Part shown: one piece after another, positions 38,897-47,697 of the stretch
Layout of the letters: each line of letters starts with the position of its first letter
Numbering within the stretch: the first letter of the stretch is position 1
Assembly: GCF_022647665.1 (NCBI RefSeq)
Contig: NZ_CP071872.1
Coordinates: 1-64,000 of the forward strand
DNA from: Streptomyces formicae
GTDB lineage: Bacteria; Actinomycetota; Actinomycetes; Streptomycetales; Streptomycetaceae
DNA: 64,000 nt
Direction of reading: 5' to 3'
Made by a program: the position numbers and the translations under genes
The notes under the pieces: model-generated
What the model saw: only the letters and a program-made list of their open reading frames with translations
Told to the model about the DNA's origin: nothing
The model's database searches: none

Positions 38897-39562
38897 ATGG
38901 ACGTCTATGAGGCGGTCACGAGCCGGCGGGCGGTGCGCGGATTCACCGACCGGCCCGTTTCGAGGGAGGTGCTGGAGCGCGTGCTGTCCGCCGCGGCCTG
39001 GGCGCCGTCCGGATCGAACCTCCAGCCCTGGCACGCCTACGTGCTGACCGGTGCGCCGCTGGCCGAGCTCAAGGAGCGCGTCGGCGAGCGCGTGGCCGCG
39101 TGCGACCCCTGGGACGAGCGGGAGTACGAGATGTACCCGCCCGAACTGAGGTCGCCGTACCGCGAGCGCCGGTCCGCCTTCGGCAAGGAGCGCTACAGCG
39201 CACTCGGTGTTCCGCGCGAGGACTGGGAGGCGCGCCAGCGGGCCGCCTCCGCGAACTGGCAGTGTTTCGGCGCGCCCGCCGCCCTCTTCTGCTACATCGA
39301 CCGCGGCCTGGGCGGGCCCCAGTGGTCCGACGTCGGCATGTATCTGCAGACCATCATGCTGCTGCTCCGCGCCGAAGGGCTGCACAGCTGCCCGCAGATG
39401 GCGTGGTCGGTGTATCGCAAGACCGTCGCGGAGATCCTGTCACCCCCGGACGAACTCATGCTCTTCTGCGGCATGTCGATCGGGTTCGAGGACACCGCGG
39501 TGGACTACACCCGTACGGGCCGGGCGCCGCTCGACGAGACGGTCACGTTCGTCGAGAGCTAG
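38897..39562 (+). CDS. Nitroreductase family protein
   Basis: A 221-residue FMN oxidoreductase. The N-terminus SRRAVRGFTDRPVSREVLERVLSAAAWAPSGSNLQPWHAYV holds the FMN-phosphate arginines and the SGSNLQPW loop. FGAPAALFCYIDR and MYLQTIMLLLRAEGLHSCPQ follow, and the end FCGMSIGFED is typical. It would reduce nitro- or quinone-type compounds with NAD(P)H. It is divergent from the patatin operon with a 242-bp spacer. Confidence 0.9.
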   Translation: MDVYEAVTSRRAVRGFTDRPVSREVLERVLSAAAWAPSGSNLQPWHAYVLTGAPLAELKERVGERVAACDPWDEREYEMYPPELRSPYRERRSAFGKERYSALGVPREDWEARQRAASANWQCFGAPAALFCYIDRGLGGPQWSDVGMYLQTIMLLLRAEGLHSCPQMAWSVYRKTVAEILSPPDELMLFCGMSIGFEDTAVDYTRTGRAPLDETVTFVES

Positions 39563-40022
39563 GGGGTGCCCCCCCCCGCGCCTCGCGGCGCAGCTCTGCT
39601 CCGGTGGCGGGCCTGCCGCTCGGCGCGGCCTCGACGTGCGGGTGCCAGAACAGACGCGTGGAGAGCTGGAGCAACTGGCGACGCAGGGGCGACGTCCTGC
39701 ACACGGCCTTCGCCCCTGAGGAGCACCTCGGCTACGACCTGGCCGTTGCGTCGGCTTGTCCTGGCGTTGCCCGGATGAGGAGCAGGGCGATGTCGTCGTT
39801 GCCGCTCGGTCCGCGTCGACTGCACGGATCTGCCGGCTGGTCATTCGCCCGTCACCTTGGGCCGGTTCGAGGCGTTCGTACCGAGTCGGGGACTGGTCGA
39901 GACCACCTGATGTTCTCCCTGGCGTCGCCAACGCCCTCTGGCAGGGGGCCATATGCACGGCAATGCTGAATCGCTGATGAGTGCGCAACAGGCGCACATT
40001 GTCCGCCTTCACCGGAGTTTCC
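39563..40022. other. Spacer between nitroreductase and glycosidase genes
   Basis: No intact gene. The only recognisable item is a phosphatase C-terminal relic (see the pseudogene entry). The ribosome site of the next gene (GGAG at 40014) lies at its end. Confidence 0.4.
39732..39803 (-). pseudogene. C-terminal relic of a PP2C/SpoIIE-type phosphatase
   Basis: On the complement the sequence reads SGNDDIALLLIRATPGQADATARS and then a stop. NDDIALLLIR is the hallmark C-terminal motif of Streptomyces SpoIIE-family phosphatases (metal-binding Asp-Asp). The sequence in front does not continue the fold, so only the end of the gene remains. Confidence 0.45.
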
Positions 40023-43000
40023 GTGCTTTCACCTGGCCTCATAAGACCCGCGGTTGTCGTGGCGGCGTGTTCGGCTCTGGCGCTCGGCGTCGCCGGGCCC
40101 GCTGCCGCCGGGACCGCGCCGCCGCCCGAGCCCCTTCCGCGGTCCGCAGCAGAAATGCTGCGGGCCGTTTCGCCGCCCGCCGCGAGCAACGCGGGTGACG
40201 GAAGCGGCCTCGAGAGCTTCTCCGTCGCCGACGGGGACGGGCTCGAGACCGCCCGGAACACCCGTCCCCTCGCCCCCGGCGTGGAGCTGACCTCGTACGA
40301 CCGGCTGGAGTCCGACAAGTGGCTGCGGGTCGACGCGCTCTCCGTCGACCTCGCCGGCGGCACCAAGGTCGACTACCTCTACCCCGGCGAGGTCGCCGTC
40401 CGGAAGACCGTCTCGCAGCTCGCCGCGGAGCACGATCCCGGTCCGGGGCGCCGCACCGTGGCCGCGATCAACGGTGACTTCTTCGACATCAACCAGACCG
40501 GCGCCCCCAACGGCGTCGCCATCGACGACGGACAGCTCGTCAACTCGCCCGCCAACGGCTACCACCGCGCCATCGGGCTCGGCCCGGCCGACGCCGGCCG
40601 CATCCTCCAGCTCTACTTCGACGGCACGCTGACCCTCCCCGCCGGCCCCCGCCCGCTCGCCGCGCTCAACGCCGCCAACGTCCCGGCGAACGGCATCGGC
40701 GCGTACAACGCCCAGTGGGGCGAGGCGGACCGCGCCCTCACCGTCGACGGAGCCCAGCGCACCGCCGAAGTGACCGTCGTGGACGGGAAGGTGGCCACCG
40801 CGGCCGCCGCCCCCGGCAAGGGACCGGTCCCGGCCGGTACGACCGTGCTGGTCGGCCGCGACGCGGGCGCCGACGCGCTCGCGCAACTGGCCGTCGGCGA
40901 CCCGGTCACCCTGGAGTACCGCCCGCGCGCCAACACCGGAGACGTGCCGCAGACCGCCATCGGCGCCAACGAACTGCTCGTCGTCGACGGCAAGCCCGTC
41001 AACCACGAGGGCGGCGGCAACAACACCACGGCCCCGCGCACCGCCGTCGGCTTCTCGCAGGACGGCAGCCGGATGCACGTCCTCAGTGTGGACGGCCGCC
41101 AGGCCGACAGCGGGGGCGCCACCCTCACCGAACTCGCCCTGATGATGCAGCGCGCCGGCGCGTACAACGCCATCAACCTGGACGGCGGTGGCTCCTCCAC
41201 GCTCGTCGCCCGCGAGCCGGGCAGCGACACGACGCAGGTCGAGAACAGCCCGTCCGACGGCACCGAGCGGACGGTCCCCAACGGCCTCGCCTTCACCGCC
41301 CCGGACGGCAGCGGCAAGCTCAGGGGCTACTGGGTCGAGACGGCCGTGAACCCCGGCTCCGCGCCCACCGTCGATCCGGTCAGGGGCGGCCACACCGAGC
41401 GCGTCTTCCCCGGACTGACCCGCCGCCTCACCGCGGCCGGGTACGACGAGACGTACGGCCCGGCGCAGGGTGCGCCGCGCTGGTACGCGGAGAACCCCCT
41501 GGCCGGACGCGCCGGCCCGGACGGTGTCTTCACCGCAGGGCACAGCGGCAGCACGACGGTCACCGCGCAGCGCGGAAGCGCCCGCGGCAGCATCAGGCTG
41601 ACCGTCCTGGACGATCTGGACCGGATCCAGCCCACCACCCGGCGGGTCGGTCTCGCCGACGCACAGGCGACTGGGCGCTTCGGCATCGTCGGCCTCGACG
41701 CGCACGGCACCAGCGCGCCCATCGAGCCGTCCGACGTGAAGCTCGACTACGACCGCGCCCTCTTCGACATCACCCCGAACGCCGCCGAGGGCGGCTTCAC
41801 CGTCAAGGCCCGCACCACGCAGTCCGCGGCCGGCCAGGTCAAGGCCACCGCCGGCGGCAGGACCACCGTCCTGGCCATCACCGTCGGCCTCGCCGACCAG
41901 CAGGAGGCGTCCTTCGACGACGCCGACCGCTGGACCTTCAGCGCCGCCCGCGCCTCCGGCTCGGTCGCCCCGACGGCCGACGGCCACACCGGCACCGGCC
42001 TGGAGATGAGCTACGACTTCACCCAGTCCACCGCCACCCGCGCCGCCTACGCCAACCCGCCGGGGCAGCTGATCCCGGTCGACGGGCAGCCGCAGTCGTT
42101 CGGCCTGTGGATCAAGGGCGACGGCAACGGCGCCTGGCCGACCCTGCACCTGAAGGACTCCGCGGGCTCCGACCAGCTGCTGCGCGGGCCGTACATCACG
42201 TGGACCGGCTGGAAGTACGTCGAATTCGCCGTCCCCGCCGGGGTCTCGTACCCGTTGACGGGCTACCGCTTCTACATCGCGGAGACCGGTGCCGCCCGCT
42301 CGTACACCGGAAAGATCGTCATCGACGACCTCACCGCGAAGGTCCCGCCGGCCGTCGAGCTGCCCGACGAGCCGGTCCACCGTGACCCGCTCATCGACCC
42401 GGCGGCCCAGGTCGAGGGCCGGGACTGGCAGTTCGCGGTGATGTCGGACGCGCAGTTCGTGGCCCGCACCCCCGACAGCCCGATCGTCGCGCAGGCCAGG
42501 CGCACCCTGCGGGAGATCAAGGCCGCCCGGCCGGACTTCCTGGTCATCAACGGCGACCTGGTCGACGAGGGCTCGCCCGAGGACCTCGCCTTCGCCCGCA
42601 CCATCCTGGAGGAGGAGCTGGGCGACGACCTGCCCTGGTACTACGTGCCGGGCAACCACGAGGTCATGGGCGGAAAGATCGACAACTTCGTGGCCGAGTT
42701 CGGGCCCGCCCAGCGGACCTTCGACCACGAGGGCACCCGCGTCATCACCCTCGACACCTCCAGCCTGGGGCTGCGGGGCGGCGGCTTCGCCCAGATCAAG
42801 GAGCTGCGCCGGCAGCTGGACCTGGCCGCCACCGATCCGCGGATCGGCTCGGTCATGGTGATCCAGCACGTGCCGCCGCGTGACCCCACGCCGCAGAAGG
42901 GCAGCCAGCTCGGCGACCGCAAGGAGGCCGCGCTGCTGGAGAGCTGGCTCGCCGACTTCCGCCGTACGACGGGCAAGGGCGCGGGGCTCATCGGCGGCCA

Positions 43001-43547
43001 CGTCGGCACCTTCCACGCCGCGCACGTGGACGGCGTCCCCTACCTGGTCAACGGCAACTCCGGGAAGAACCCGGCCACGCCGGCGGACGAGGGCGGCTTC
43101 ACCGGCTGGTCGCTGGTCGGCGTCGACCAGGTGTCGAAGACCCAGCAGGCCGTCGCGCGGTGGCAGCCGTGGAACGGCGGCCCCGACTGGATCTCCGTCC
43201 AGACCAGGGCGCACGTCGACGGCCTGACCCTCACCGCCCCGGCGGCGCTGCCGACCGGGCACGACACGGGCGTCGAGGCGACGGTGATCCAGGGCGAGGG
43301 CGCCGGCGCGCGTGAGGTGCCGGTCGGCTTCCCGCTGAGCGCCGACTGGACGGGCTCGCCGAACGTGTACATCGGCGATCCGGACCGGGCCCGGCCGTGG
43401 CATGTCGCCGCGTACGACCCGGCGACGGGCCGGCTCACCGGCCTGCGGCCCGGTACGGGCACGCTCGCCGTGACCGTCAACGGAGCCGAGGCCGAGGCCC
43501 GCTTCACCGTGGCCCGCCCGCACCACGGGCAGGCCCCGGCGGCGTAA
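40023..43547 (+). CDS. Secreted phosphodiester glycosidase fused to a calcineurin-like metallophosphatase
   Basis: A very large exported protein (about 1174 residues). It has a signal peptide (AVVVAACSALALGVAGPAAA). An NAGPA-type phosphodiester glycosidase domain (about 100–450) shows AAINGDFFDINQTGAPNGV, the central SVDGRQADSGGATLTELALMM and INLDGGGSSTLV. Beta-sandwich and carbohydrate-binding-like modules follow (about 470–790; SFGLWIKGDGNGAWPTLHL). Next is a metallophosphoesterase (about 800–1070) with VMSDAQF, INGDLVDEG, PGNHE, IQHVPP and GGHVGTFH. A short beta domain ends it. It probably processes sugar-phosphate polymers or teichoic-acid-like material outside the cell. The frame is open to GTG 39981, but GTG 40023 has GGAG at proper spacing. 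Confidence 0.85.
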   Translation: MLSPGLIRPAVVVAACSALALGVAGPAAAGTAPPPEPLPRSAAEMLRAVSPPAASNAGDGSGLESFSVADGDGLETARNTRPLAPGVELTSYDRLESDKWLRVDALSVDLAGGTKVDYLYPGEVAVRKTVSQLAAEHDPGPGRRTVAAINGDFFDINQTGAPNGVAIDDGQLVNSPANGYHRAIGLGPADAGRILQLYFDGTLTLPAGPRPLAALNAANVPANGIGAYNAQWGEADRALTVDGAQRTAEVTVVDGKVATAAAAPGKGPVPAGTTVLVGRDAGADALAQLAVGDPVTLEYRPRANTGDVPQTAIGANELLVVDGKPVNHEGGGNNTTAPRTAVGFSQDGSRMHVLSVDGRQADSGGATLTELALMMQRAGAYNAINLDGGGSSTLVAREPGSDTTQVENSPSDGTERTVPNGLAFTAPDGSGKLRGYWVETAVNPGSAPTVDPVRGGHTERVFPGLTRRLTAAGYDETYGPAQGAPRWYAENPLAGRAGPDGVFTAGHSGSTTVTAQRGSARGSIRLTVLDDLDRIQPTTRRVGLADAQATGRFGIVGLDAHGTSAPIEPSDVKLDYDRALFDITPNAAEGGFTVKARTTQSAAGQVKATAGGRTTVLAITVGLADQQEASFDDADRWTFSAARASGSVAPTADGHTGTGLEMSYDFTQSTATRAAYANPPGQLIPVDGQPQSFGLWIKGDGNGAWPTLHLKDSAGSDQLLRGPYITWTGWKYVEFAVPAGVSYPLTGYRFYIAETGAARSYTGKIVIDDLTAKVPPAVELPDEPVHRDPLIDPAAQVEGRDWQFAVMSDAQFVARTPDSPIVAQARRTLREIKAARPDFLVINGDLVDEGSPEDLAFARTILEEELGDDLPWYYVPGNHEVMGGKIDNFVAEFGPAQRTFDHEGTRVITLDTSSLGLRGGGFAQIKELRRQLDLAATDPRIGSVMVIQHVPPRDPTPQKGSQLGDRKEAALLESWLADFRRTTGKGAGLIGGHVGTFHAAHVDGVPYLVNGNSGKNPATPADEGGFTGWSLVGVDQVSKTQQAVARWQPWNGGPDWISVQTRAHVDGLTLTAPAALPTGHDTGVEATVIQGEGAGAREVPVGFPLSADWTGSPNVYIGDPDRARPWHVAAYDPATGRLTGLRPGTGTLAVTVNGAEAEARFTVARPHHGQAPAA

Positions 43548-43567
43548 CCGCGCCGCGCACATCCGGC

Positions 43568-43607
43568 AGGGCCCGGGACCCGCCACAGCAGGCGGGGCCC
43601 GGGCCCT
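43568..43607 (+). terminator. Hairpin terminator after the glycosidase gene
   Basis: A 17-bp stem (agggcccgggacccgcc with its partner, one G·T) and a 6-base loop lie 20 bp after the stop codon. Confidence 0.75.
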
Positions 43608-43983
43608 GGAGCGTTCCCCTCAGCGTCCGCGTCCGCATCCGGCCGATGTGCATGTGCGAGTCCGGCACCCGTCCACCTGGGCCGTGGGCACGTCCGGGCC
43701 GTGCGCACGTCCGGGCCGTGTGCACGTCCGGCCTACGCGGCCGCAGCCGCTCCGAGTTGCGCCACCTGTCCTCCGGCGCTAGGAGGGCTCCTTGCCGTAC
43801 GGCACAAGGGCTCCGCGGCCCGTCCGAGGCCGTCCGCAGCCACGGGGCCGGCACCGGCCGTGGGCCGTACGGGTGGTGTTCATCCGAAGATCTACCGACC
43901 CGTCGCGTAGGTCCTGGAATTCCCGAGATGCACCCACATCATGAGGAAGGTATGTAAAGCGCCCTACCTGAAAGCGAGGGGCC
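43608..43983. other. Spacer upstream of the DUF6344-like gene
   Basis: About 375 bp with no supportable gene. It contains short near-repeats of 'cgtccgggccgtg' around 43,690–43,730. The next gene's leader is more AT-rich (from about 43,920), where its promoter probably lies. Confidence 0.35.
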
Positions 43984-44520
43984 ATGGCCGCCGTCAAGGT
44001 CAAGATGTTGTGGACCGCCTTCTTCTCTCTGCTTGTCGCACTGCTCGCCCAGCTGGGGTTCGCCACCCCCGCCGCCTCCGCCGCCCAGCAGCCCGCCACC
44101 CGGCGCCCGGAGGAGCCCGCCGCACGGAAGGCGCCGAAGAGCGCGGACACCCGGCACGGCCAACGACACGACAGGCATCAGGCGGTGATCGGGCGCCAAC
44201 GGAGCCCGCGGGACCGGTCACTGCCGCCGACGATCAAGCAGCGCATCAGGGCGGAGGCCCACGGCGCGACACCGTCGGTACGCCATCTGCCCGCCGCGCC
44301 CGAAACCGCCGACGACCTCCTCGGCACCTGGGCGCACGCCACCGACACGGCGCTCGCCACCGCGCCGGGGACCCCGCGCACCGGCGACAGGACGCTCGCC
44401 ACGGTGCCGCACGCCGGTGACAGGACGCACTCCACCGCGCCGCGCACCGGTGACAGGACGCTCGCCACCGCGCCGCGCACCAGCGACACAGCGGTCGCGC
44501 CGGCAAACACGGCAGCATGA
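43984..44520 (+). CDS. Secreted low-complexity protein (DUF6344-like)
   Basis: A 178-residue protein with an N-terminal signal or anchor (KMLWTAFFSLLVALLAQLGFATPAASA). The mature part is rich in Arg, Pro, Ala and Thr, with a conserved-looking centre DRSLPPTIKQRIRAEAHGATPS. The C-terminus has an imperfect internal repeat (TPRTGDRTLATVP, APRTGDRTLATAP). The central motif reminds me of the Streptomyces DUF6344 family; the function is unknown. Confidence 0.65.
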   Translation: MAAVKVKMLWTAFFSLLVALLAQLGFATPAASAAQQPATRRPEEPAARKAPKSADTRHGQRHDRHQAVIGRQRSPRDRSLPPTIKQRIRAEAHGATPSVRHLPAAPETADDLLGTWAHATDTALATAPGTPRTGDRTLATVPHAGDRTHSTAPRTGDRTLATAPRTSDTAVAPANTAA

Positions 44521-44563
44521 GGCGCCGGGAAGCACTCGGCTCTCCCGGCGCCCACTGGCCAGG

Positions 44564-45265
44564 TCAGCGACGGTCCTCGCGGTCCGCCTCGGACTCGTTC
44601 TCCTGCTTCGCCCGAACCTCCGGGTCCAGCACCGACTGGCCATCCCCGTCGACCGACGTCAGCGGAGTGCTGGTGCCCGTGCCGGTGTCGGAGTCACGGA
44701 CCTCGGTGGGAGCGGGCGGTTCGACCAGCCAGTCGGGATTTGCCTGCTTGTCCCACCACCGCCAGGCGGCGAAGAGCCCTGCGGCCAGCACGCCGAAGAC
44801 GGCCACGCCCTTGGCGGCACGCCCGTAGCGAGCCCGCCGCTCTCGCCTCCTGACCAGCTTCTGAATGTCGTTCGCCGAAACCTGACCGCGCAGCGCGGCC
44901 AGGGCGGCTGTGGATCGGGCCACGGCCTCTTCCCCTACGGGTTGAGCCACCGCGACCGCCTGCTCGATCCGTGGCACCGTGTAGTCCGCCGCCTGACGTG
45001 CGGCACGGCGGGTCGTGACGGCGGCCCGTTGAGCAGCGTCCGGAACATACGGCGCGACGAGCGATTCGTACTGAACACGAGCCTGGCGACGGGCCTGGTG
45101 CGCAGCCCGGGACACATGCGGTGCGAGGCGCACGCGGGCCTCGTGCGCGTATTGCGCCGCCTGGTCCATTGCCGTGTCGGCGTAGGGCGCCACCACTTCC
45201 GCGGCGTGCAGCACGCTGTCCTTCGCCGTGCCGGTCGCGGCGCGCACGCTGTCCATGCGGGTCAC
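44564..45265 (-). CDS. DUF5324 family membrane-associated protein
   Basis: A 233-residue protein. A long helical, Ala/Arg/Gln-rich part (HVSRAAHQARRQARVQYESL … AAQRAAVTTRRAARQAA) is followed by one membrane span (AVFGVLAAGLFAAWRWW) and an acidic tail. This order matches the DUF5324 family near the cyclophilin gene in Streptomyces. The GTG at 45265 follows GAGGAGGATCC, so I chose it over the open frame to 45403. The function is unknown. It is divergent from the cyclophilin gene. Confidence 0.8.
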   Translation of the reverse strand: MTRMDSVRAATGTAKDSVLHAAEVVAPYADTAMDQAAQYAHEARVRLAPHVSRAAHQARRQARVQYESLVAPYVPDAAQRAAVTTRRAARQAADYTVPRIEQAVAVAQPVGEEAVARSTAALAALRGQVSANDIQKLVRRRERRARYGRAAKGVAVFGVLAAGLFAAWRWWDKQANPDWLVEPPAPTEVRDSDTGTGTSTPLTSVDGDGQSVLDPEVRAKQENESEADREDRR

Positions 45266-45473
45266 GGGATCCTCCTCATCGGTGGCGTTCGCGGGGGTCT
45301 GGGGGGTTGTCGTCCCAGGCAAGGCACAGTTCGCCTTTCCACCCTTTTCGAAATCATGCCCGCTGTGCGCTGCCTCGGCATGCGCTACGGGCATCCGGGT
45401 CACGCTTTCTGTGCCGACGCCTGTTCCGTGCGAGGATCGGTAGTCGTCAGAGCAGACTCAAGGAAGGCAGATC

Positions 45474-46007
45474 GTGGCCGAGCAGCTTTACGCCACCCTG
45501 AAGACCAACCACGGCGACATCAATGTCCGGCTTCTGCCGAACCATGCGCCCAAGACGGTCAAGAACTTCACCGAGCTCGCCACCGGCGAGCGTGAGTGGA
45601 CCCACCCGGCGACCGGTAAGAAGTCCACGGACAGGCTGTACGACGGCACGGTCTTCCACCGGGTGATCAGCGGCTTCATGATCCAGGGCGGCGACCCGCT
45701 GGGCAACGGCACGGGCGGCCCGGGGTACGAGTTCGCGGACGAGTTCCACCCGGACCTGGCCTTCGACAAGCCGTACCTGCTGGCCATGGCCAACGCCGGC
45801 CCGGGCACCAACGGCTCGCAGTTCTTCATCACCGTCTCGCCGACCGCCTGGCTGACCCGCAAGCACACCATCTTCGGTGAGGTCGCCGACGAGGCCAGCA
45901 AGAAGGTCGTGGACGCCATCGCGACCGCCCAGACCAACCCGCGCACCGACCGCCCCGTCAGCGACGTGGTGATCGAGACCGTCGTCGTGGAGACCCGCGA
46001 GGGCTGA
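45474..46007 (+). CDS. Peptidyl-prolyl cis-trans isomerase (cyclophilin type)
   Basis: A 177-residue cytoplasmic cyclophilin that speeds proline isomerisation during folding. Motifs: NHGDINVRLLPNHAPKTVKNF, the catalytic-pocket sequence VFHRVISGFMIQGGDP, GGPGYEFADEF, LAMANAGPGTNGSQFFIT and HTIFGEV. The GTG start follows an AAGGCAG-type site. The identity is clear from almost complete family conservation. Confidence 0.95.
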   Translation: MAEQLYATLKTNHGDINVRLLPNHAPKTVKNFTELATGEREWTHPATGKKSTDRLYDGTVFHRVISGFMIQGGDPLGNGTGGPGYEFADEFHPDLAFDKPYLLAMANAGPGTNGSQFFITVSPTAWLTRKHTIFGEVADEASKKVVDAIATAQTNPRTDRPVSDVVIETVVVETREG

Positions 46008-46057
46008 CCCCCGCGGGGGCACTCTGTGGAGGCCGGTTCCCGTGCGGGAACCTTTAC

Positions 46058-46086
46058 GCCCCGCTCGTCCGTAAGACGAGCGGGGC
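46058..46086 (+). terminator. Terminator after the cyclophilin gene
   Basis: A perfect 12-bp stem (gccccgctcgtc) with loop cgtaa. A smaller perfect hairpin (ggttcccg-tg-cgggaacc) sits just upstream at 46035–46052. Confidence 0.75.
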
Positions 46087-46147
46087 GAAGCATTGTGCGC
46101 GAGCCCGCGCCGACGACGCGGAAGACGCGGGAAGACGAGGGGACCTC

Positions 46148-47044
46148 ATGGATCAGGCGCCAGGAAGCCCGGACCAGTCCCGGGCGGCACACGGGCTGCC
46201 GAGCTGCTACCGCCACCCGGGCCGGGAGACGGGCATCAGCTGTACCCGCTGTGAGCGGCCGATCTGCCCCGAATGCATGGTCAGCGCCTCGGTCGGCTTC
46301 CAGTGCCCGGAGTGCGTGCGCGCCGGTTCCGGTACGGGACACACGGCGGCCGCGAGCGCGCCCCGCACGATCGCGGGCGCGACGCTCACGTCCGGTGACC
46401 CGCGGCTCGTCACCAAGATCCTGCTGGGGATCAACCTCCTGGTCTTCTTCGCCGCGCTCTCCAGCAAGTCTCTCGTCAACCAGCTCGATCTGATCGGGCT
46501 GGCGATCAACCCCCAGACGGTCCAGGTGGTCGGCGTCGCCGACGGTGAGTGGTACCGGCTGGTCACCGCGATGTTCCTGCACCAGGAGATCTGGCACATC
46601 GCTTTCAACATGCTGGGGCTGTGGTGGCTCGGCGGCCCGCTCGAAGCCGCGCTCGGCCGGGCGCGCTACCTGGCGCTGTACCTGATCTCGGGACTGGCCG
46701 GCAGTGCCATGACCTATCTCCTCGCGGCGCCGAACCAGCCCTCGCTGGGTGCCTCCGGAGCGATCTTCGGCCTTCTCGGTGCCACCGTTGTCCTGATGCG
46801 CCGGCTCAACTACGACCTGCGCCCCGTGATCGCGCTCCTCGCGCTGAACCTGCTCTTCACCTTCACCTGGAGCGGCATCGCCTGGCAGGCACACGTCGGC
46901 GGCCTCATTGCGGGCACGGTCATCGCCTTCGGCATGGTGCACGCTCCGCGCGAGCGGCGGGCGCTCGTGCAGTACGGGACCTGTGCGGTCGTCCTGCTCG
47001 CCGTGATCGTGACTGTCGTCCTGAGGACCCTGTCGCTCAGCTGA
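46148..47044 (+). CDS. Rhomboid-family intramembrane serine protease with N-terminal zinc-binding motif
   Basis: A 298-residue polytopic protease. The N-terminus has a B-box-like cysteine/histidine cluster (CYRHPGRETGISCTRCERPICPECM … CPEC), then six or seven membrane helices. Rhomboid hallmarks are HQEIWHIAFNMLGLWWLGGPLE, catalytic serine in LGASGAIFGLLGA and histidine in WQAHVGGLIAG. It cleaves membrane proteins within or near the bilayer. The spacer to the next gene is rich in DnaA boxes. Confidence 0.93.
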   Translation: MDQAPGSPDQSRAAHGLPSCYRHPGRETGISCTRCERPICPECMVSASVGFQCPECVRAGSGTGHTAAASAPRTIAGATLTSGDPRLVTKILLGINLLVFFAALSSKSLVNQLDLIGLAINPQTVQVVGVADGEWYRLVTAMFLHQEIWHIAFNMLGLWWLGGPLEAALGRARYLALYLISGLAGSAMTYLLAAPNQPSLGASGAIFGLLGATVVLMRRLNYDLRPVIALLALNLLFTFTWSGIAWQAHVGGLIAGTVIAFGMVHAPRERRALVQYGTCAVVLLAVIVTVVLRTLSLS

Positions 47045-47059
47045 GCGCGAGCTTTCCCC

Positions 47060-47280
47060 AGAGTTGTCCACAGCGTGTGGTGGATCTTGTGCATCCCGTG
47101 GAGAACAACTGTGCCCCCTGTCGCTGAGCTGGGTTTTTCCAGCAGGGACAAGGGGCGGACAGAGGTGGCGGATGTCGCTGGATTGGCCCCCGCAGTCACA
47201 TCGGCGTCAACTCTCCCTGAGTTATCCACAGATCGTCAGACCTTTTCCCACGACTGTGGACAACGCTGTGGATAACCTTG
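47060..47280. promoter_or_regulatory. Second DnaA-box cluster, rhomboid–crgA spacer
   Basis: Four boxes match Streptomyces consensus exactly or nearly: TTGTCCACA at 47064–47072 (+), TTATCCACA at 47222–47230 (+), and complement TTGTCCACA at 47255–47263 and TTATCCACA at 47267–47275. The last two are 3 bp apart. They lie between convergent genes, so a promoter role is less obvious than a DnaA-binding or titration site. Confidence 0.75.
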
Positions 47281-47299
47281 GGGCAGAGCTTGACAGCCG

Positions 47300-47557
47300 C
47301 TATTTCCACTGTGTGGAGACGGCGAAACCACCGGCGATGAAGCCGAAGCCGACCACGATGTTCCAGTTGCCGAGGGCGTCGATGGGCAGCTTGCCGTCAG
47401 TGACGTAGAAGACGACGATCCAGGCCAGTCCGATGAGGAACAGTGCCAGCATCACCGGTGCGACCCAGCTGCGGTTCGTCAGCTTGATGTTGGTCGCCTG
47501 CTTCGTGGCGGGCGGCGGCGTGAAGTCGGCCTTCTTGCGGATACGTGACTTCGGCAC
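47300..47557 (-). CDS. crgA: Cell division protein CrgA
   Basis: An 85-residue membrane protein that controls FtsZ-ring assembly and sporulation septation in Streptomyces. The N-terminus [15 protein letters not shown] is characteristic. There are two spans ([37 protein letters not shown]). The GTG start has AGGAGAG in front of it. The gene is monocistronic and convergent with the rhomboid gene. Confidence 0.95.
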   Translation of the reverse strand: MPKSRIRKKADFTPPPATKQATNIKLTNRSWVAPVMLALFLIGLAWIVVFYVTDGKLPIDALGNWNIVVGFGFIAGGFAVSTQWK

Positions 47558-47697
47558 GAGGAACTCTCCTGTCGATGCGCTGCGTGACCGCGCAGGGAAA
47601 CTGTGGCTGGCGCCGGGGCGGGGCGAGGGGGATCACTGCCTCCCCCGGGCGTCCGTTAGCGTAGTGCTTCCGCGGCCACCGTAGGAGTAAGGGTACG

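Noticed and set aside
40029-43586. A 1185-codon open frame opposite the glycosidase–phosphatase gene.
   Set aside because: A shadow frame of a GC-rich gene; it lacks any recognisable motif, and the + strand has intact catalytic motifs.
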